DNA of 47,262 nt from Bacteroidales bacterium. Its GTDB lineage: Bacteria; Bacteroidota; Bacteroidia; Bacteroidales; UBA932. Shown one piece after another: positions 8,511 to 17,275 of the stretch (positions are counted from its first letter, which is position 1; every line of letters starts with the position of its first letter). The DNA lies in assembly GCA_024695285.1 (NCBI GenBank), contig JAILIM010000021.1, positions 1-47,262 of the forward strand, given 5' to 3'. Below the pieces are notes generated by a model. That model did not search any database, was not told the DNA's origin, and was given only the letters and a program-made list of their open reading frames with translations. The position numbers and the translations under genes were made by a program.

Positions 8511-8786
8511 TTATTTCTGCAGCTCTGCTACAAAAGCCTTGCTGGGCTTGAATGCAGGGATGTCGTGCGCAGGGATGGTAATGGTGGTCTTCTTTGTGAT
8601 GTTGCGGGCGGCCTTCTGTGCACGGTGCTTGATGATGAAACTGCCGAATCCACGGAGATATACAGGTTCACCTTTAACGATGGAACCCTTGATGGACTCC
8701 ATAGCTGCCTCAAAAACTGTCTGAACAGTTACTTTCTCAATACCTGTTGCCTTTGCAACTTCACTAACGATTTCTGCCTTAGTCAT
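8511..8786 (-). CDS. HU/IHF-family DNA-binding protein
   Basis: The 91-residue product is a full-length HU-type protein. It starts MTKAEIVSEVAKATG, has the GFGSF segment near residue 47 and the basic beta-arm around residues 53-75 with the conserved Pro in IPAHDIPAFKPS. HU dimers bend and compact DNA. HU and IHF subunits cannot be separated confidently in this phylum, so I give no symbol. A clear promoter lies at 8838-8868, giving a leader of about 45 nt, and the 29-residue basic protein follows. Confidence 0.93.
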   Translation of the reverse strand: MTKAEIVSEVAKATGIEKVTVQTVFEAAMESIKGSIVKGEPVYLRGFGSFIIKHRAQKAARNITKKTTITIPAHDIPAFKPSKAFVAELQK

Positions 8787-8837
8787 AATTTATAAATGAT
8801 TTGGTTGGTTATTTCTAGTTAACAATCAATTGGAACG

Positions 8838-8868
8838 CAAAAATAGGGTTAAATTTCCAACTATCAAA
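8838..8868 (-). promoter_or_regulatory. Bacteroidota-type promoter for the HU gene
   Basis: Read on the minus strand, TTTG (8868-8865) is followed after 19 nt by TATTTTTG (8845-8838). This exactly fits the TTTG / TAnnTTTG consensus. Confidence 0.75.
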
Positions 8869-8962
8869 ATATTTTGACGCTTTTCTTTGGCACGGAGATT
8901 GACCTATATACTGTCCGACGCCATTTTTACCTTTTTACTGACAATTTGGCAGAAAAATACAT

Positions 8963-11335
8963 ATGAAACAAGATATCAATATTATCCCTGTTGTCCAGGG
9001 AGAACAGGCCTTCAAGGTCAACGAGTCCGAACTGCCTGACGTGCTGCCCGTGCTTGCGCTCCGCAACGCCGCGCTGTTCCCAGGCACCGTGTATCCAATC
9101 ACCATCGGCCGCGAGAAATCCATCCGCCTCATCCAGGATGCGGAGGAGAACGGCTTCTACATCGGTGCCGTGCCCCAGAAGGACGTGACCGTGGAGAATC
9201 CCGGGGCGGAAGACCTCTACCGCTACGGTACTGTGTGCCGTATACTCAAGACCCTCGAGATGCCGGACGGCACCCTGACGGCTATCCTTCAGGCTTTCAA
9301 GCGCATAGAGGTGGATGCCGTGGTCAGTTTCGACCCTTATATCACCGCCCGTGTCCTTTATCTGAACGACAGGGTCTATGATTCGGGCAGCACCGATATC
9401 AAGGCCGTTTCGGAAGCTCTCAAGGACAAGGCTATGCAGGTGCTCCGCGCCTCCAACCTCGGCTCCAGGGAGTCGATAGGCGCCCTGAAGGCTATAGACA
9501 ATTTCGAATTCCTCGTCAACTTCATAGCAACGACCGTCGATGTCGAGAACTTCAAGGAGAAGATGGAACTTCTCCAGTACGACGATGTCAAGGTGCGCGC
9601 CATGAAGCTCCTGACCATACTGGACGTCCAGATCCAGCTGATCAAGCTCAAGCAGGACATCAACCAGAAGGTCAAGAGCGAAATCGACCAGCAGCAGAGG
9701 GAATACTACCTCAACAGCCAGCTCCGCACCATCCAGGAAGAGCTCGGCATGGACGAGAAGGAAGACTTCGATAAATTCCGCGAGCGCGCCGCCGCGAAGA
9801 AGTGGCCCGAGGAGATTGCCAAGGCATTCGAGAAGGAGCTTGCGAAGCTCGAGAAATACAATCCCAACTCTCCCGACTACAGCGTGCAGTACAACTACCT
9901 GGAGTTCATGCTACAGCTGCCGTGGGGCGAAATGAGCGTCGACAACCTCGACCTCAAGCACGCCCAGGAGGTGCTGGACGCCGACCACTACGGCCTCGAC
10001 ACGGTCAAGGACCGTATCATCGAGTACCTTGCCGTGCTCAAGCTGAAAGGGAACATGAAGTCGCCTATCCTCTGCCTCTACGGGCCTCCCGGAGTTGGCA
10101 AGACCTCCCTCGGCAAGTCGATTGCCCGTTCGCTCGGGCGCAAGTACGTGCGCATTTCGCTCGGCGGCATGCATGACGAGGCCGAAATCCGCGGCCACCG
10201 CAAAACTTACGTCGGAGCCCTCCCGGGCCGTATCCTCAACGGTATTGCCCGCGCCGGCACCTCCAACCCGGTCATCGTGCTCGACGAGATTGACAAGCTC
10301 GGCGCCGATTTCAAGGGCGACCCGTCCTCGGCCCTTCTCGAGGCGCTCGATCCCGAGCAGAACTCCACCTTCCATGACAATTACCTGGACCTGGACTACG
10401 ACCTCAGCAACGTGATGTTCATCACTACGGCCAACAGCCTGTCGCCCGTCCAGCCGGCCCTGCTCGACCGTATGGAGTTAATCAACGTGTCCGGTTACCT
10501 TGCCGAGGAGAAGGCTGAAATCGCAAAGCAGTTCCTCCTTCCCAAGCAGCTGAAGGAGCACGGCATCGACTCCAAGGCCCTGAAAATCAGCGCCGCGGGC
10601 ATCAATGCCATCATAGACCAGTACACCCACGAAAGTGGCGTCCGCGGACTCGAGAAGCAGATCGCCAAGATAGCCCGAGTGACCGCAAAGAAGATAGCCC
10701 TGGAGCAGGAGTATCCCACCACCATCAAGCCCGAGCACCTGAAGGAATACCTGGGCCTTCCCACCAATTTCCACGACCTCCAGAAGGGCAACGAGGCCCC
10801 CGGTGTGGTCACCGGCCTGGCCTGGACCCAGATGGGCGGCGAGATTCTCTTTGTTGAAAGTTCCGTCAGCAACGGCAAGGGCGTGATGACCATGACCGGC
10901 AACCTCGGCGACGTGATGACGGAATCCGCCACCGTCGCCTACCAGTACATCAAGGCCCACCCCGAGATGGCGAAGATCGACTCCAAGACATTCAGCGAGA
11001 AGGACATCCACGTCCACGTGCCCGAGGGCGCAACGCCCAAAGACGGTCCATCGGCCGGTATCACTATGGTCAGCTCAATGGTGTCCGCCCTTCGCGGCGA
11101 GGCCATTAAGAAGGGCATCGCAATGACCGGCGAGATGACCCTGCGCGGCCGCGTGCTGCCCGTCGGCGGCATAAAAGAAAAGATACTCGCCGCCAAAAGG
11201 GCGGGAGTATCCACTATAGTAATCTCCGAGGAAAACCGCAAGGATGTAGAAGACATCAAGGAAATCTACGTCCGCGGCCTGACCTTCCACTATGTCAAGA
11301 CCATCGACGACGTTCTGACGTTTATTTTCGAATAG
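8963..11335 (+). CDS. lon: ATP-dependent protease Lon
   Basis: The 790-residue protein has the full Lon architecture: an N-terminal LON substrate domain (about residues 28-225), a coiled-coil linker, an AAA+ module with Walker A GPPGVGKT at 374-381 and Walker B VIVLDEIDK, and a C-terminal protease domain. The Ser-Lys dyad is Ser697 (PKDGPSAG) and Lys738 (GGIKEKIL). It degrades misfolded and regulatory proteins in the cytoplasm. The gene stands alone, divergent from the HU gene (176 bp apart) and convergent with the ribbon-helix-helix-like gene, whose stop lies 4 bp beyond the lon stop. I did not find a convincing promoter in the upstream gap. Confidence 0.97.
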   Translation: MKQDINIIPVVQGEQAFKVNESELPDVLPVLALRNAALFPGTVYPITIGREKSIRLIQDAEENGFYIGAVPQKDVTVENPGAEDLYRYGTVCRILKTLEMPDGTLTAILQAFKRIEVDAVVSFDPYITARVLYLNDRVYDSGSTDIKAVSEALKDKAMQVLRASNLGSRESIGALKAIDNFEFLVNFIATTVDVENFKEKMELLQYDDVKVRAMKLLTILDVQIQLIKLKQDINQKVKSEIDQQQREYYLNSQLRTIQEELGMDEKEDFDKFRERAAAKKWPEEIAKAFEKELAKLEKYNPNSPDYSVQYNYLEFMLQLPWGEMSVDNLDLKHAQEVLDADHYGLDTVKDRIIEYLAVLKLKGNMKSPILCLYGPPGVGKTSLGKSIARSLGRKYVRISLGGMHDEAEIRGHRKTYVGALPGRILNGIARAGTSNPVIVLDEIDKLGADFKGDPSSALLEALDPEQNSTFHDNYLDLDYDLSNVMFITTANSLSPVQPALLDRMELINVSGYLAEEKAEIAKQFLLPKQLKEHGIDSKALKISAAGINAIIDQYTHESGVRGLEKQIAKIARVTAKKIALEQEYPTTIKPEHLKEYLGLPTNFHDLQKGNEAPGVVTGLAWTQMGGEILFVESSVSNGKGVMTMTGNLGDVMTESATVAYQYIKAHPEMAKIDSKTFSEKDIHVHVPEGATPKDGPSAGITMVSSMVSALRGEAIKKGIAMTGEMTLRGRVLPVGGIKEKILAAKRAGVSTIVISEENRKDVEDIKEIYVRGLTFHYVKTIDDVLTFIFE

Positions 11336-11338
11336 GCG

Positions 11339-11575
11339 TCAGAACAGCGTAGGATGGGATTCCTCCAGTCCGCGGAGCACGCGCTCCATGACGGACTGGC
11401 GTATGAGTGCGGAGCGGGAACCCACCTTGAAACGGCGGCAGTACTCCTGGATTGCGGCAAGTTCCTTGTCGTTGAAGAACACGGTTTTGCGATGGCTGCG
11501 GCGAAGGGCTTCGCGCTGCTTGTCGAAGTAGGCGGGGTCGACGCCCGCCGGTTTGTTACTTTTCTTTCTGGCCAT
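11339..11575 (-). CDS. small ribbon-helix-helix-like protein
   Basis: The 78-residue protein has a very basic N-terminus (MARKKSNKP) and a segment from about residue 30 (KTVFFNDKELAAIQEY, then SRSALIRQSVMERVL). This resembles a beta-strand plus two helices of ribbon-helix-helix DNA-binding proteins. I assign no specific family. It overlaps the 3' end of the upstream thioredoxin-like gene by 20 bp. A TATATTTG box sits 8 nt before its ATG, suggesting its own leaderless or near-leaderless transcript. A role as a DNA-binding regulator is inference. Confidence 0.65.
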   Translation of the reverse strand: MARKKSNKPAGVDPAYFDKQREALRRSHRKTVFFNDKELAAIQEYCRRFKVGSRSALIRQSVMERVLRGLEESHPTLF

Positions 11576-12392
11576 AGTATTCGCAAATATAGTGAATTAT
11601 TTCTGTAAGTGATTCAACTTCAAGGCGTCGGCCCAGGATTTCTCCGTCAGTGTCGGTGAAATACAGGCGCGGCGTGGACATCACGCCGTAGAGTCTCAGG
11701 TAGTCGCTGGCTACTTCCGGATCCCAGGCGTGGACGATTCCGACCTTCCTGTTCTTTACCTTGAACTTGCACCGGAACTGCCTCCACTCCTTTTTGTCGT
11801 GGCCGCAATATACGGCGTAGAACCTTGTCGGGAAGGTGATCTTTTCAAGCACATCCGGCAGCACCTGCGCGGTCAGCTGGCATTTGCCGCAGCTGGTGTC
11901 GAAGAAGAACAGGATGGAATGGCTGCCCTGTTCCGGCACTTTGATTTTCCTTCCGCAAGGTGTCTGGAGCGTCACCTCGGGGGCTTTCATCCCCAGAAGG
12001 GTGGAGCGGTTGAAAGTGGCGAAGATGTCCGCATCGAAGCGGTCGAACTGGCTGCGCATGGCAATGGTGCCGGGCTTGAACCAGTCGTCGTAGATGTGGA
12101 TGGCCACGGCCTCGTCGCCCATAAGTTCGGAATCCTTGTAGTGGTCGTAGAGCCAGAGGGCTATGTGCTGGGTGGTCAGGGAATCGTGGACTGAACTGAT
12201 AAGGAAATCGCATTCAGCCATCTTTACTTCGAAGCTCTCCCGCTCTATGGCCGCCGTGTATTTTTCCAGCATTCCGTCGAGTTTGTCGAATGCCAGGCTG
12301 TCCGGGGCCTGCTGCATCGCCACATCCTCCTGCGCCATTGCCGTCAGGGCAAGGCACAACAGGCAGAGCATCAGGGTCAGTCGTTTCAGCAT
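11556..12392 (-). CDS. secreted thioredoxin-like protein (DUF5106-type)
   Basis: The 278-residue protein has a signal peptide (about residues 1-20, ending TAMAQ) that sends it to the periplasm. It has a helical N-terminal region of about 125 residues and a thioredoxin-like C-terminal domain with a CGKC active site near residue 170 (FFDTSCGKCQ). It probably reduces or isomerises disulfides of exported proteins. The N-terminal region recalls the DUF5106 family found with thioredoxin domains in Bacteroidota. It starts 2 bp after coaD and overlaps the following ribbon-helix-helix gene by 20 bp. Confidence 0.8.
   Translation of the reverse strand: MLKRLTLMLCLLCLALTAMAQEDVAMQQAPDSLAFDKLDGMLEKYTAAIERESFEVKMAECDFLISSVHDSLTTQHIALWLYDHYKDSELMGDEAVAIHIYDDWFKPGTIAMRSQFDRFDADIFATFNRSTLLGMKAPEVTLQTPCGRKIKVPEQGSHSILFFFDTSCGKCQLTAQVLPDVLEKITFPTRFYAVYCGHDKKEWRQFRCKFKVKNRKVGIVHAWDPEVASDYLRLYGVMSTPRLYFTDTDGEILGRRLEVESLTEIIHYICEYYGQKEK
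11584..11591 (-). promoter_or_regulatory. -7 box (TATATTTG) for the ribbon-helix-helix-like gene
   Basis: On the minus strand TATATTTG ends 8 nt before the ATG. A TTG lies 23 nt upstream of the box, longer than the usual spacer, so this is weaker than the other promoters. It overlaps the coding end of the upstream gene. Confidence 0.4.
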
Positions 12393-12394
12393 AT

Positions 12395-12865
12395 TTATTC
12401 AACAGGCGGGAGCATGACTCCTTCAGGGACGAAGAGGGAAGTGTCTCCGTGGTGGCGCAGTATGTCGCGCACGGCGCTGGAAGAGATATGAGCGAACTCC
12501 TGGGCGGTAGGAATGATGATGGTCTCGATTTCCGGGGCCAAGCGGCGGTTGGCGTCGGCGATGGCGCGCTCGTTCTCGAAATCGAGCATGTTGCGGACGC
12601 CGCGCACTATGTGGCCGATGCCGAGGTTGCGGCACACGTCGATGGTCAGTCCGTCGTATTCGATGACACGTACGCCGTCCATGCCTTTGACGGCCTGGCG
12701 GATGATGTCCTTTTTCTGATCGTTCGTGAAGAAGCCGCGTTTGTCCTGGTTTATACCAATGGCCACGACCACGTTGTCGAACATGGTCAGGGCGCGCCGC
12801 AGGATGTTCAGGTGTCCTGCGGTGAAGGGATCGAAAGATCCGGGGAACAGTGCTGTCTTGCCCAT
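12395..12865 (-). CDS. coaD: phosphopantetheine adenylyltransferase
   Basis: The 156-residue protein has the nucleotidyltransferase signature FPGSFDPFTAGHLNIL at the N-terminus with the HxGH-like TAGH, and near the end ISSSAVRDILRHHGD, typical of CoaD. It catalyses the penultimate step of coenzyme A synthesis, from 4'-phosphopantetheine and ATP to dephospho-CoA. It lies 22 bp downstream of an acyl-CoA ligase and 2 bp upstream of the thioredoxin-like gene. The neighbourhood of a CoA-using ligase and a CoA-dependent-acyltransferase-like protein gives the run a common CoA theme. Confidence 0.95.
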   Translation of the reverse strand: MGKTALFPGSFDPFTAGHLNILRRALTMFDNVVVAIGINQDKRGFFTNDQKKDIIRQAVKGMDGVRVIEYDGLTIDVCRNLGIGHIVRGVRNMLDFENERAIADANRRLAPEIETIIIPTAQEFAHISSSAVRDILRHHGDTSLFVPEGVMLPPVE

Positions 12866-12887
12866 AACGTGGTAAAGATAAGAATAA

Positions 12888-14597
12888 TTATTTATTCTGC
12901 TCTTCTTTCTCGAGCTGGGTGTAGGCGACCTTGCCGACCAGGGTGGTCGGGAGTGACTCGCGGAATTCTATTTCGGAGGGCAATGCGTACTTGGCGATGT
13001 GGGCCCTGCAGTGTGCCATCAACTCCTCCTTCATGGCCTCGTCGGGCTTGCAGTCGTCCCTGAGCACGATGAAAGCCTTGACTCGCTGCATTTTGAGAGT
13101 GTCGGGCACGCCGATGACGCAGCTGCGCTGCACTGCAGGGTGGCCTTCGATGATGTTTTCCAGCTGTGAAGGGTACACGTTGTAGCCGCTGGTCACTATC
13201 ATCCTTTTCATGCGCTGGCGGAAATAGATGAAGCCCTCGTCGTCCATCAGCCCGAGGTCGCCGGTGTGGAGCCAGACGTGGCCGTCCGCGTGGGTGCGCA
13301 TGGTCTGCTTGTTCTCTTCCTCGTGGCCTATGTATCCTATCATCATGGACGGGCCCGTGAGGCAGATTTCACCTTCCTCGCCGTAGGGCAGCTCGTCGCA
13401 TGTGCCGGGTTTGCAGATCTTGAAATAGGTGTCGGGGAAGGGGATGCCGATGGAGCCTTCCTTCTCCTTGTTGTAGGGAGTGAGGCAGCAGGCGGTCACG
13501 CACTCGGTTGTGCCGTAACCTTCTCGTACGCGTACGCTTGCATTGTGGTCGGCCAGGAACTTGTCGAACTTCTTCTTGAGCTCGATGGTCAGCGAGTCGC
13601 CGCCGGAGAAAACTCCGCGCAGGCAGCTAAGGTCGGCGCCGTCCAGGTAGCGGTTGCGCGTGATGGCTTCGAACAGGGTGGGCACGCCTGCGATGTAGTT
13701 GGGACGCGTCCTGCGTATGAGTTTGGCGTAGCTTTTCACGTTGAAGCGGGGCACGAGGATGGATGTGCCGCCGATGAACATGAGCGTGTGGATGCACACT
13801 CCCAGGCCGAAGCCGTGGAACACTGGCATTGCAGCCAGCATCTTGGCGTGGTGCACTTCTTCGTGGGCCATGCTGGCAGTCTGCCAGGCCAGCGCGTTGA
13901 AGTTGAGGTCGGAGAGCATGATGCCCTTGGTGGTGCCGGTGGTGCCGCCGGAGAAGAGCACGACGGCTTCGGTGCGGTAGTCCTTCTTTGCCACGTATCC
14001 TTCGGTCACGGAGGCGCCCATGGCGATGAAGTCCTTCCATAAGATGTCGTTTTCACCTTGCACCTTGGGGAACTTCCTTTCGGTCATAAGCTTCTGGCCG
14101 ATGGAGAGGAGGAAGGGCAGCTCGTCCGAAACACGGCACACGATGAGTTTTTCTATGGGGCGCTGCTTCTTGACTTCCAGGAACTTGCCATAGAACTGGT
14201 CCAGCGTCACGGCTATGCTGCAGCTCGCCTCGTTCATGTAGAAAGCAAGCTCGGACACGGCAGATAGGGGATGGACCATGGTCGGGATGGCGCCGATGCG
14301 GTTGAGGCCGTAGAGGGAAAAGACGGCCTGCGGCACGTTGGGCAGGCACACGAGCACGCGGGTTCCGGGCCTGACGCCGAGGGCGTAGAAAGCCCGCGCA
14401 GTCTTGTCGATTTCTTCAGCCAGGCGGGTGTAGGAAGTGGCCTTGCCCATGAAGGTCAGGGCAGGGAAGTCGCGCTCCTTTTCCGCCGATTCAAATACGG
14501 CTTCCGATATTGTCTTTTCGCTGTATTCCAAATTGGGAGCCACTCCGTCATAGCTCGCAAGCCACGGAGTAGCGACGTTTTCCAGTTTACATTGCAT
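12888..14597 (-). CDS. AMP-dependent acyl-CoA synthetase/ligase
   Basis: The 569-residue protein is a class I adenylate-forming enzyme. It has the P-loop FSGGTTGTTKG near residue 215, GYGTTE near 362, an LHTGDLG segment, and the C-terminal Lys in LVGKVAYTQLE. It activates a carboxylic acid to acyl-AMP and probably acyl-CoA; FadD-like long or medium-chain fatty acids are the best guess, but the substrate is not determined. It begins 3 bp after the acyltransferase-like gene upstream and is followed by coaD. The pairing with that gene suggests the two act in one acyl-transfer route. A second synthetase is encoded at 27647-29293. Confidence 0.88.
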   Translation of the reverse strand: MQCKLENVATPWLASYDGVAPNLEYSEKTISEAVFESAEKERDFPALTFMGKATSYTRLAEEIDKTARAFYALGVRPGTRVLVCLPNVPQAVFSLYGLNRIGAIPTMVHPLSAVSELAFYMNEASCSIAVTLDQFYGKFLEVKKQRPIEKLIVCRVSDELPFLLSIGQKLMTERKFPKVQGENDILWKDFIAMGASVTEGYVAKKDYRTEAVVLFSGGTTGTTKGIMLSDLNFNALAWQTASMAHEEVHHAKMLAAMPVFHGFGLGVCIHTLMFIGGTSILVPRFNVKSYAKLIRRTRPNYIAGVPTLFEAITRNRYLDGADLSCLRGVFSGGDSLTIELKKKFDKFLADHNASVRVREGYGTTECVTACCLTPYNKEKEGSIGIPFPDTYFKICKPGTCDELPYGEEGEICLTGPSMMIGYIGHEEENKQTMRTHADGHVWLHTGDLGLMDDEGFIYFRQRMKRMIVTSGYNVYPSQLENIIEGHPAVQRSCVIGVPDTLKMQRVKAFIVLRDDCKPDEAMKEELMAHCRAHIAKYALPSEIEFRESLPTTLVGKVAYTQLEKEEQNK

Positions 14598-14600
14598 GGT

Positions 14601-15485
14601 TTATTCTATTTCTATGGGAGTTGAGGCCGGGAGGTCCAACAGTTCGGGGTTGCTGAAAAACTTGCGTACCAAACGCAGTGTCTTGGCGAAATAATAGCCG
14701 TCCGCGATGCGCTCGTCGATGGTCATGCCGAGCTTGACGGTGTTGCGCATCTCATAACTGCCGTCCTCCTTGAAGTAGGGACGCATCTTCTTTTCCCCAA
14801 TGGTCATGAAGAAGGAGATGGTGCCCCAGTTGAAGAGGTGGTGGTAGTCGGCATTCATCTTTATGGAACCGAGATTGGTCAGGTAGACGCTCGAGTAGCA
14901 CGGGTCGTCCTTTGCGAGGGACTTCGGGTAGATTCCGTAGTACTCCATGCGCTTCAAGGTCCAGCCGAGAAGGCGGAACAGCGGACGGGGAAGGTAAGTG
15001 AGGACCTTCAGCGCATCGTCCACTCCGACTCCTGATGCGTCGGTTCGGACCCTGGTCACGAATTGTTGCACATATGTGTGGACCTGCTCCATGGGGGATT
15101 CCCCCTCGGGGTCGAGTACGAATTTGGCCATGGCCTCTTCGCCTTCGTCGGAAAACTTGCGCTTGACGTTGAAGGCTACCTGTATCTTTTTCCTCTCGTA
15201 GTAGTGGCCGCCTGCGATGAAATAGTTCATCTTGGGCCTGAGAAGCACAGCCTTTGCCGATGCTGCAGCTATGAAATGGAACAGGGTGTATTTGAAATCG
15301 GGGTTGCTTGCGTTCTTGGCTGCGAGGTATTTGTCCACCTCTGTCAGGTCCATAACTTCGCCGAGAACGGCTTCATTGGAAACTCTGTCGCCGAAAAAAT
15401 ACGGCATCATCACGTGCACGGAATCCAGGTTGCGGAGCCTGTAGGCGTCCCATCTGTCTCCCCAGCGTTTCTTACGGGTTTGCAT
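14601..15485 (-). CDS. 2-oxoacid dehydrogenase E2 / CAT-like acyltransferase domain protein with degenerate catalytic motif
   Basis: The 294-residue protein (ATG at 15485; the in-frame TTG at 15494 is less likely) resembles the catalytic domain of E2 acyltransferases and chloramphenicol acetyltransferase, but has no lipoyl or subunit-binding domain. A YLTNLGSIKM segment near residue 205 resembles the substrate-channel strand. The usual DHRxxDG motif appears as DERIADG, with Glu at codon 258 where the catalytic His is expected. No E1 or E3 gene is nearby. It is the first gene of a run with an acyl-CoA ligase and coaD. It may be a non-catalytic or mechanistically altered acyl carrier-binding protein. 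Confidence 0.7.
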   Translation of the reverse strand: MQTRKKRWGDRWDAYRLRNLDSVHVMMPYFFGDRVSNEAVLGEVMDLTEVDKYLAAKNASNPDFKYTLFHFIAAASAKAVLLRPKMNYFIAGGHYYERKKIQVAFNVKRKFSDEGEEAMAKFVLDPEGESPMEQVHTYVQQFVTRVRTDASGVGVDDALKVLTYLPRPLFRLLGWTLKRMEYYGIYPKSLAKDDPCYSSVYLTNLGSIKMNADYHHLFNWGTISFFMTIGEKKMRPYFKEDGSYEMRNTVKLGMTIDERIADGYYFAKTLRLVRKFFSNPELLDLPASTPIEIE

Positions 15486-15541
15486 ATAGGTCAAAATAGG
15501 TTTAGAATGCTAAGATAGTGCATTTTTCCGGATTATTTTCA

Positions 15542-15549
15542 TATTTTTG
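15542..15549 (+). promoter_or_regulatory. -7 box (TATTTTTG) for ung
   Basis: TATTTTTG ends 4 nt before the ATG at 15554, so the transcript would start at about the start codon. No clear -33 TTG is seen at the expected spacing. Confidence 0.45.
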
Positions 15550-15553
15550 TGAT

Positions 15554-16225
15554 ATGATGCAGGTTAAGATTGAAGAGTCCTGGCGCGAAGCTCTCGCTCC
15601 GGAGTTTGAGAAACCGTATTTTGCCGCCCTTGTGGAGAGGCTGCACTCAGAAAAAGCTGCCGGACAGAGGATTTTCCCTCCCGGGAGCCAGATTTTCAGG
15701 GCATTCGACCTTTGCCCGCTGCCTGACGTGAAGGTGGTCATCCTGGGGCAGGATCCTTATCACGGCTACGGCCAGGCCATGGGCCTCTCGTTCTCGGTGC
15801 CCGACGGAGTGCCCGCTCCGCCGTCCCTGAAGAACATTTTCAAGGAGATTGAAGACGATCTCGGTGTCAGAATGTCAGGGCGCCCGAACCTGGAACCCTG
15901 GGCTCGGCAGGGCGTGCTTCTGCTCAACGCCGTACTGACGGTCAGGGCAGGGGAGCCGACCTCCCATTCGGCCATCGGCTGGCAGGAGTTCACAGATGCC
16001 GTGATACGCTGCATATCAGACCGTTGCAACGGAGTCGTGTTTATGCTGTGGGGAAATTATGCCCGCTCGAAAGCGCCGCTGATCGACTCTTCCAGGCACT
16101 TCGTGCTGCAGGCAGCCCACCCGTCGCCCCTTGCCCGTGGCGCCTTCTTCGGCTGCAGGCATTTTTCGCAGGCTAACGCTATCCTGCGCTCGGAAGGGAA
16201 AACCCCGGTCGACTGGGTGCTTTAG
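15554..16225 (+). CDS. ung: uracil-DNA glycosylase (family 1)
   Basis: The 223-residue product from the ATG at 15554 is the usual family length; a GTG at 15518 would give an unlikely extension through the promoter box. The catalytic water-activating motif GQDPYHGYGQA lies near residue 60, and the minor-groove loop HPSPLARGAFFG lies near residue 188. The enzyme removes uracil from DNA to start base-excision repair. The gene is divergent from the acyltransferase-like gene and convergent with the mannose-6-phosphate isomerase-like gene. Confidence 0.95.
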   Translation: MMQVKIEESWREALAPEFEKPYFAALVERLHSEKAAGQRIFPPGSQIFRAFDLCPLPDVKVVILGQDPYHGYGQAMGLSFSVPDGVPAPPSLKNIFKEIEDDLGVRMSGRPNLEPWARQGVLLLNAVLTVRAGEPTSHSAIGWQEFTDAVIRCISDRCNGVVFMLWGNYARSKAPLIDSSRHFVLQAAHPSPLARGAFFGCRHFSQANAILRSEGKTPVDWVL

Positions 16226-16241
16226 GATCTTTCTGCTTCCG

Positions 16242-17222
16242 CTATCGGATGTAGCTGTCTTTTTCTTCCCTGGGTGCTATGGTGGTCTCCAGTATCAGTG
16301 TGTCACGGTCGGTGGGCACCAGGAGGAAGTCCGGGCACTCCGCAGGCACGAGCATGGTCTGTCCTGCCTCGAGCGGGAAACGGGCGGTCTGGCCGAGGAC
16401 TTCGATCTGGACTGAGGCCTCGCCCCGCAGGCAGGAGTAGAGTATGAACGAGTCGAACTTTTCGCTGTAGATATGGAGCGGGTCGGTCAGGAGAAGTTTC
16501 GTGACCGTGAATTCGGGGATGTCGATAAGTTTCTGTACAATGTCTCCGGCATGGGCGTGCGGGGCTTCGGGGGCTTTCCAGGGATTGTAGTCGATGAAAT
16601 CCAGGGCGTCCACGATGCCGAGCGCCGGGTCGAACTCCTCCTCGCTGACTTCCTGTCCCCAGCTGCACATGCAGAAGTCCAGGGGGGAAGACTCGCTGAT
16701 TTCAATTATCTCGATGTCGCCTGATGCCGCGTGGGGAACCCCGGGACGGATGTGGAAGAACTGCCCTTCGCCAGGCACGCTCTTATGCAGCAGCCCTTCG
16801 ATGCTTGAATCCAGGCACCCGGAATAGACTTCCGAAGCGTCTGTCGCCCGTTCGAAGCCGGTCATCACGCAGGCGTCCTTTCCGGCCCTGAGCACGTACC
16901 AGAGTTTCTCCCGGCCGAGGAAGTCATAGCGCTGTACGGCGATTTCGGCGCCCGGGTGGACCCTGAGGGGCATTCTGCCTTTGACGCGTATGTGCTTCAC
17001 CTGCACCGGGAACTGCCTTCCCCAGAATTGGTACACGTTGTCGCCGACCACGCGGTCCATATATGTGTCCATCACTTCGCTGACCGCATTGCCGGCAAGC
17101 CAGCCGTCGCGTATCAATGAATCGCGGTAGCCCAGGTCGGCCAGTTTGAATTCGTCGCTGCCCCAGCCGTATTCATCCAGCAGGGAGCAGAAGCGCAGGG
17201 GGTATAGCTTCTTTTCTTCCAT
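16242..17222 (-). CDS. mannose-6-phosphate isomerase-like protein (class I)
   Basis: From the ATG at 17222 the product is 326 residues. An upstream in-frame TTG at 17243 lies by a promoter-like box (TATTTTTG, 17247-17240) and is less likely. Cupin-fold metal-ligand segments of type I phosphomannose isomerases are visible: LRVHPGAEIA near residue 89, GREKLWYVL with the Glu, and HIRPGVPHAASG near 163. The enzyme would interconvert mannose-6-phosphate and fructose-6-phosphate, fitting ManA-like short bacterial forms. It is divergent from the DJ-1/PfpI gene. Confidence 0.8.
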   Translation of the reverse strand: MEEKKLYPLRFCSLLDEYGWGSDEFKLADLGYRDSLIRDGWLAGNAVSEVMDTYMDRVVGDNVYQFWGRQFPVQVKHIRVKGRMPLRVHPGAEIAVQRYDFLGREKLWYVLRAGKDACVMTGFERATDASEVYSGCLDSSIEGLLHKSVPGEGQFFHIRPGVPHAASGDIEIIEISESSPLDFCMCSWGQEVSEEEFDPALGIVDALDFIDYNPWKAPEAPHAHAGDIVQKLIDIPEFTVTKLLLTDPLHIYSEKFDSFILYSCLRGEASVQIEVLGQTARFPLEAGQTMLVPAECPDFLLVPTDRDTLILETTIAPREEKDSYIR

Positions 17223-17275
17223 TTTCCAGTCTTTACTGCGCAAAAATACGGAAAATTCAGTATATTGCGAATAAT

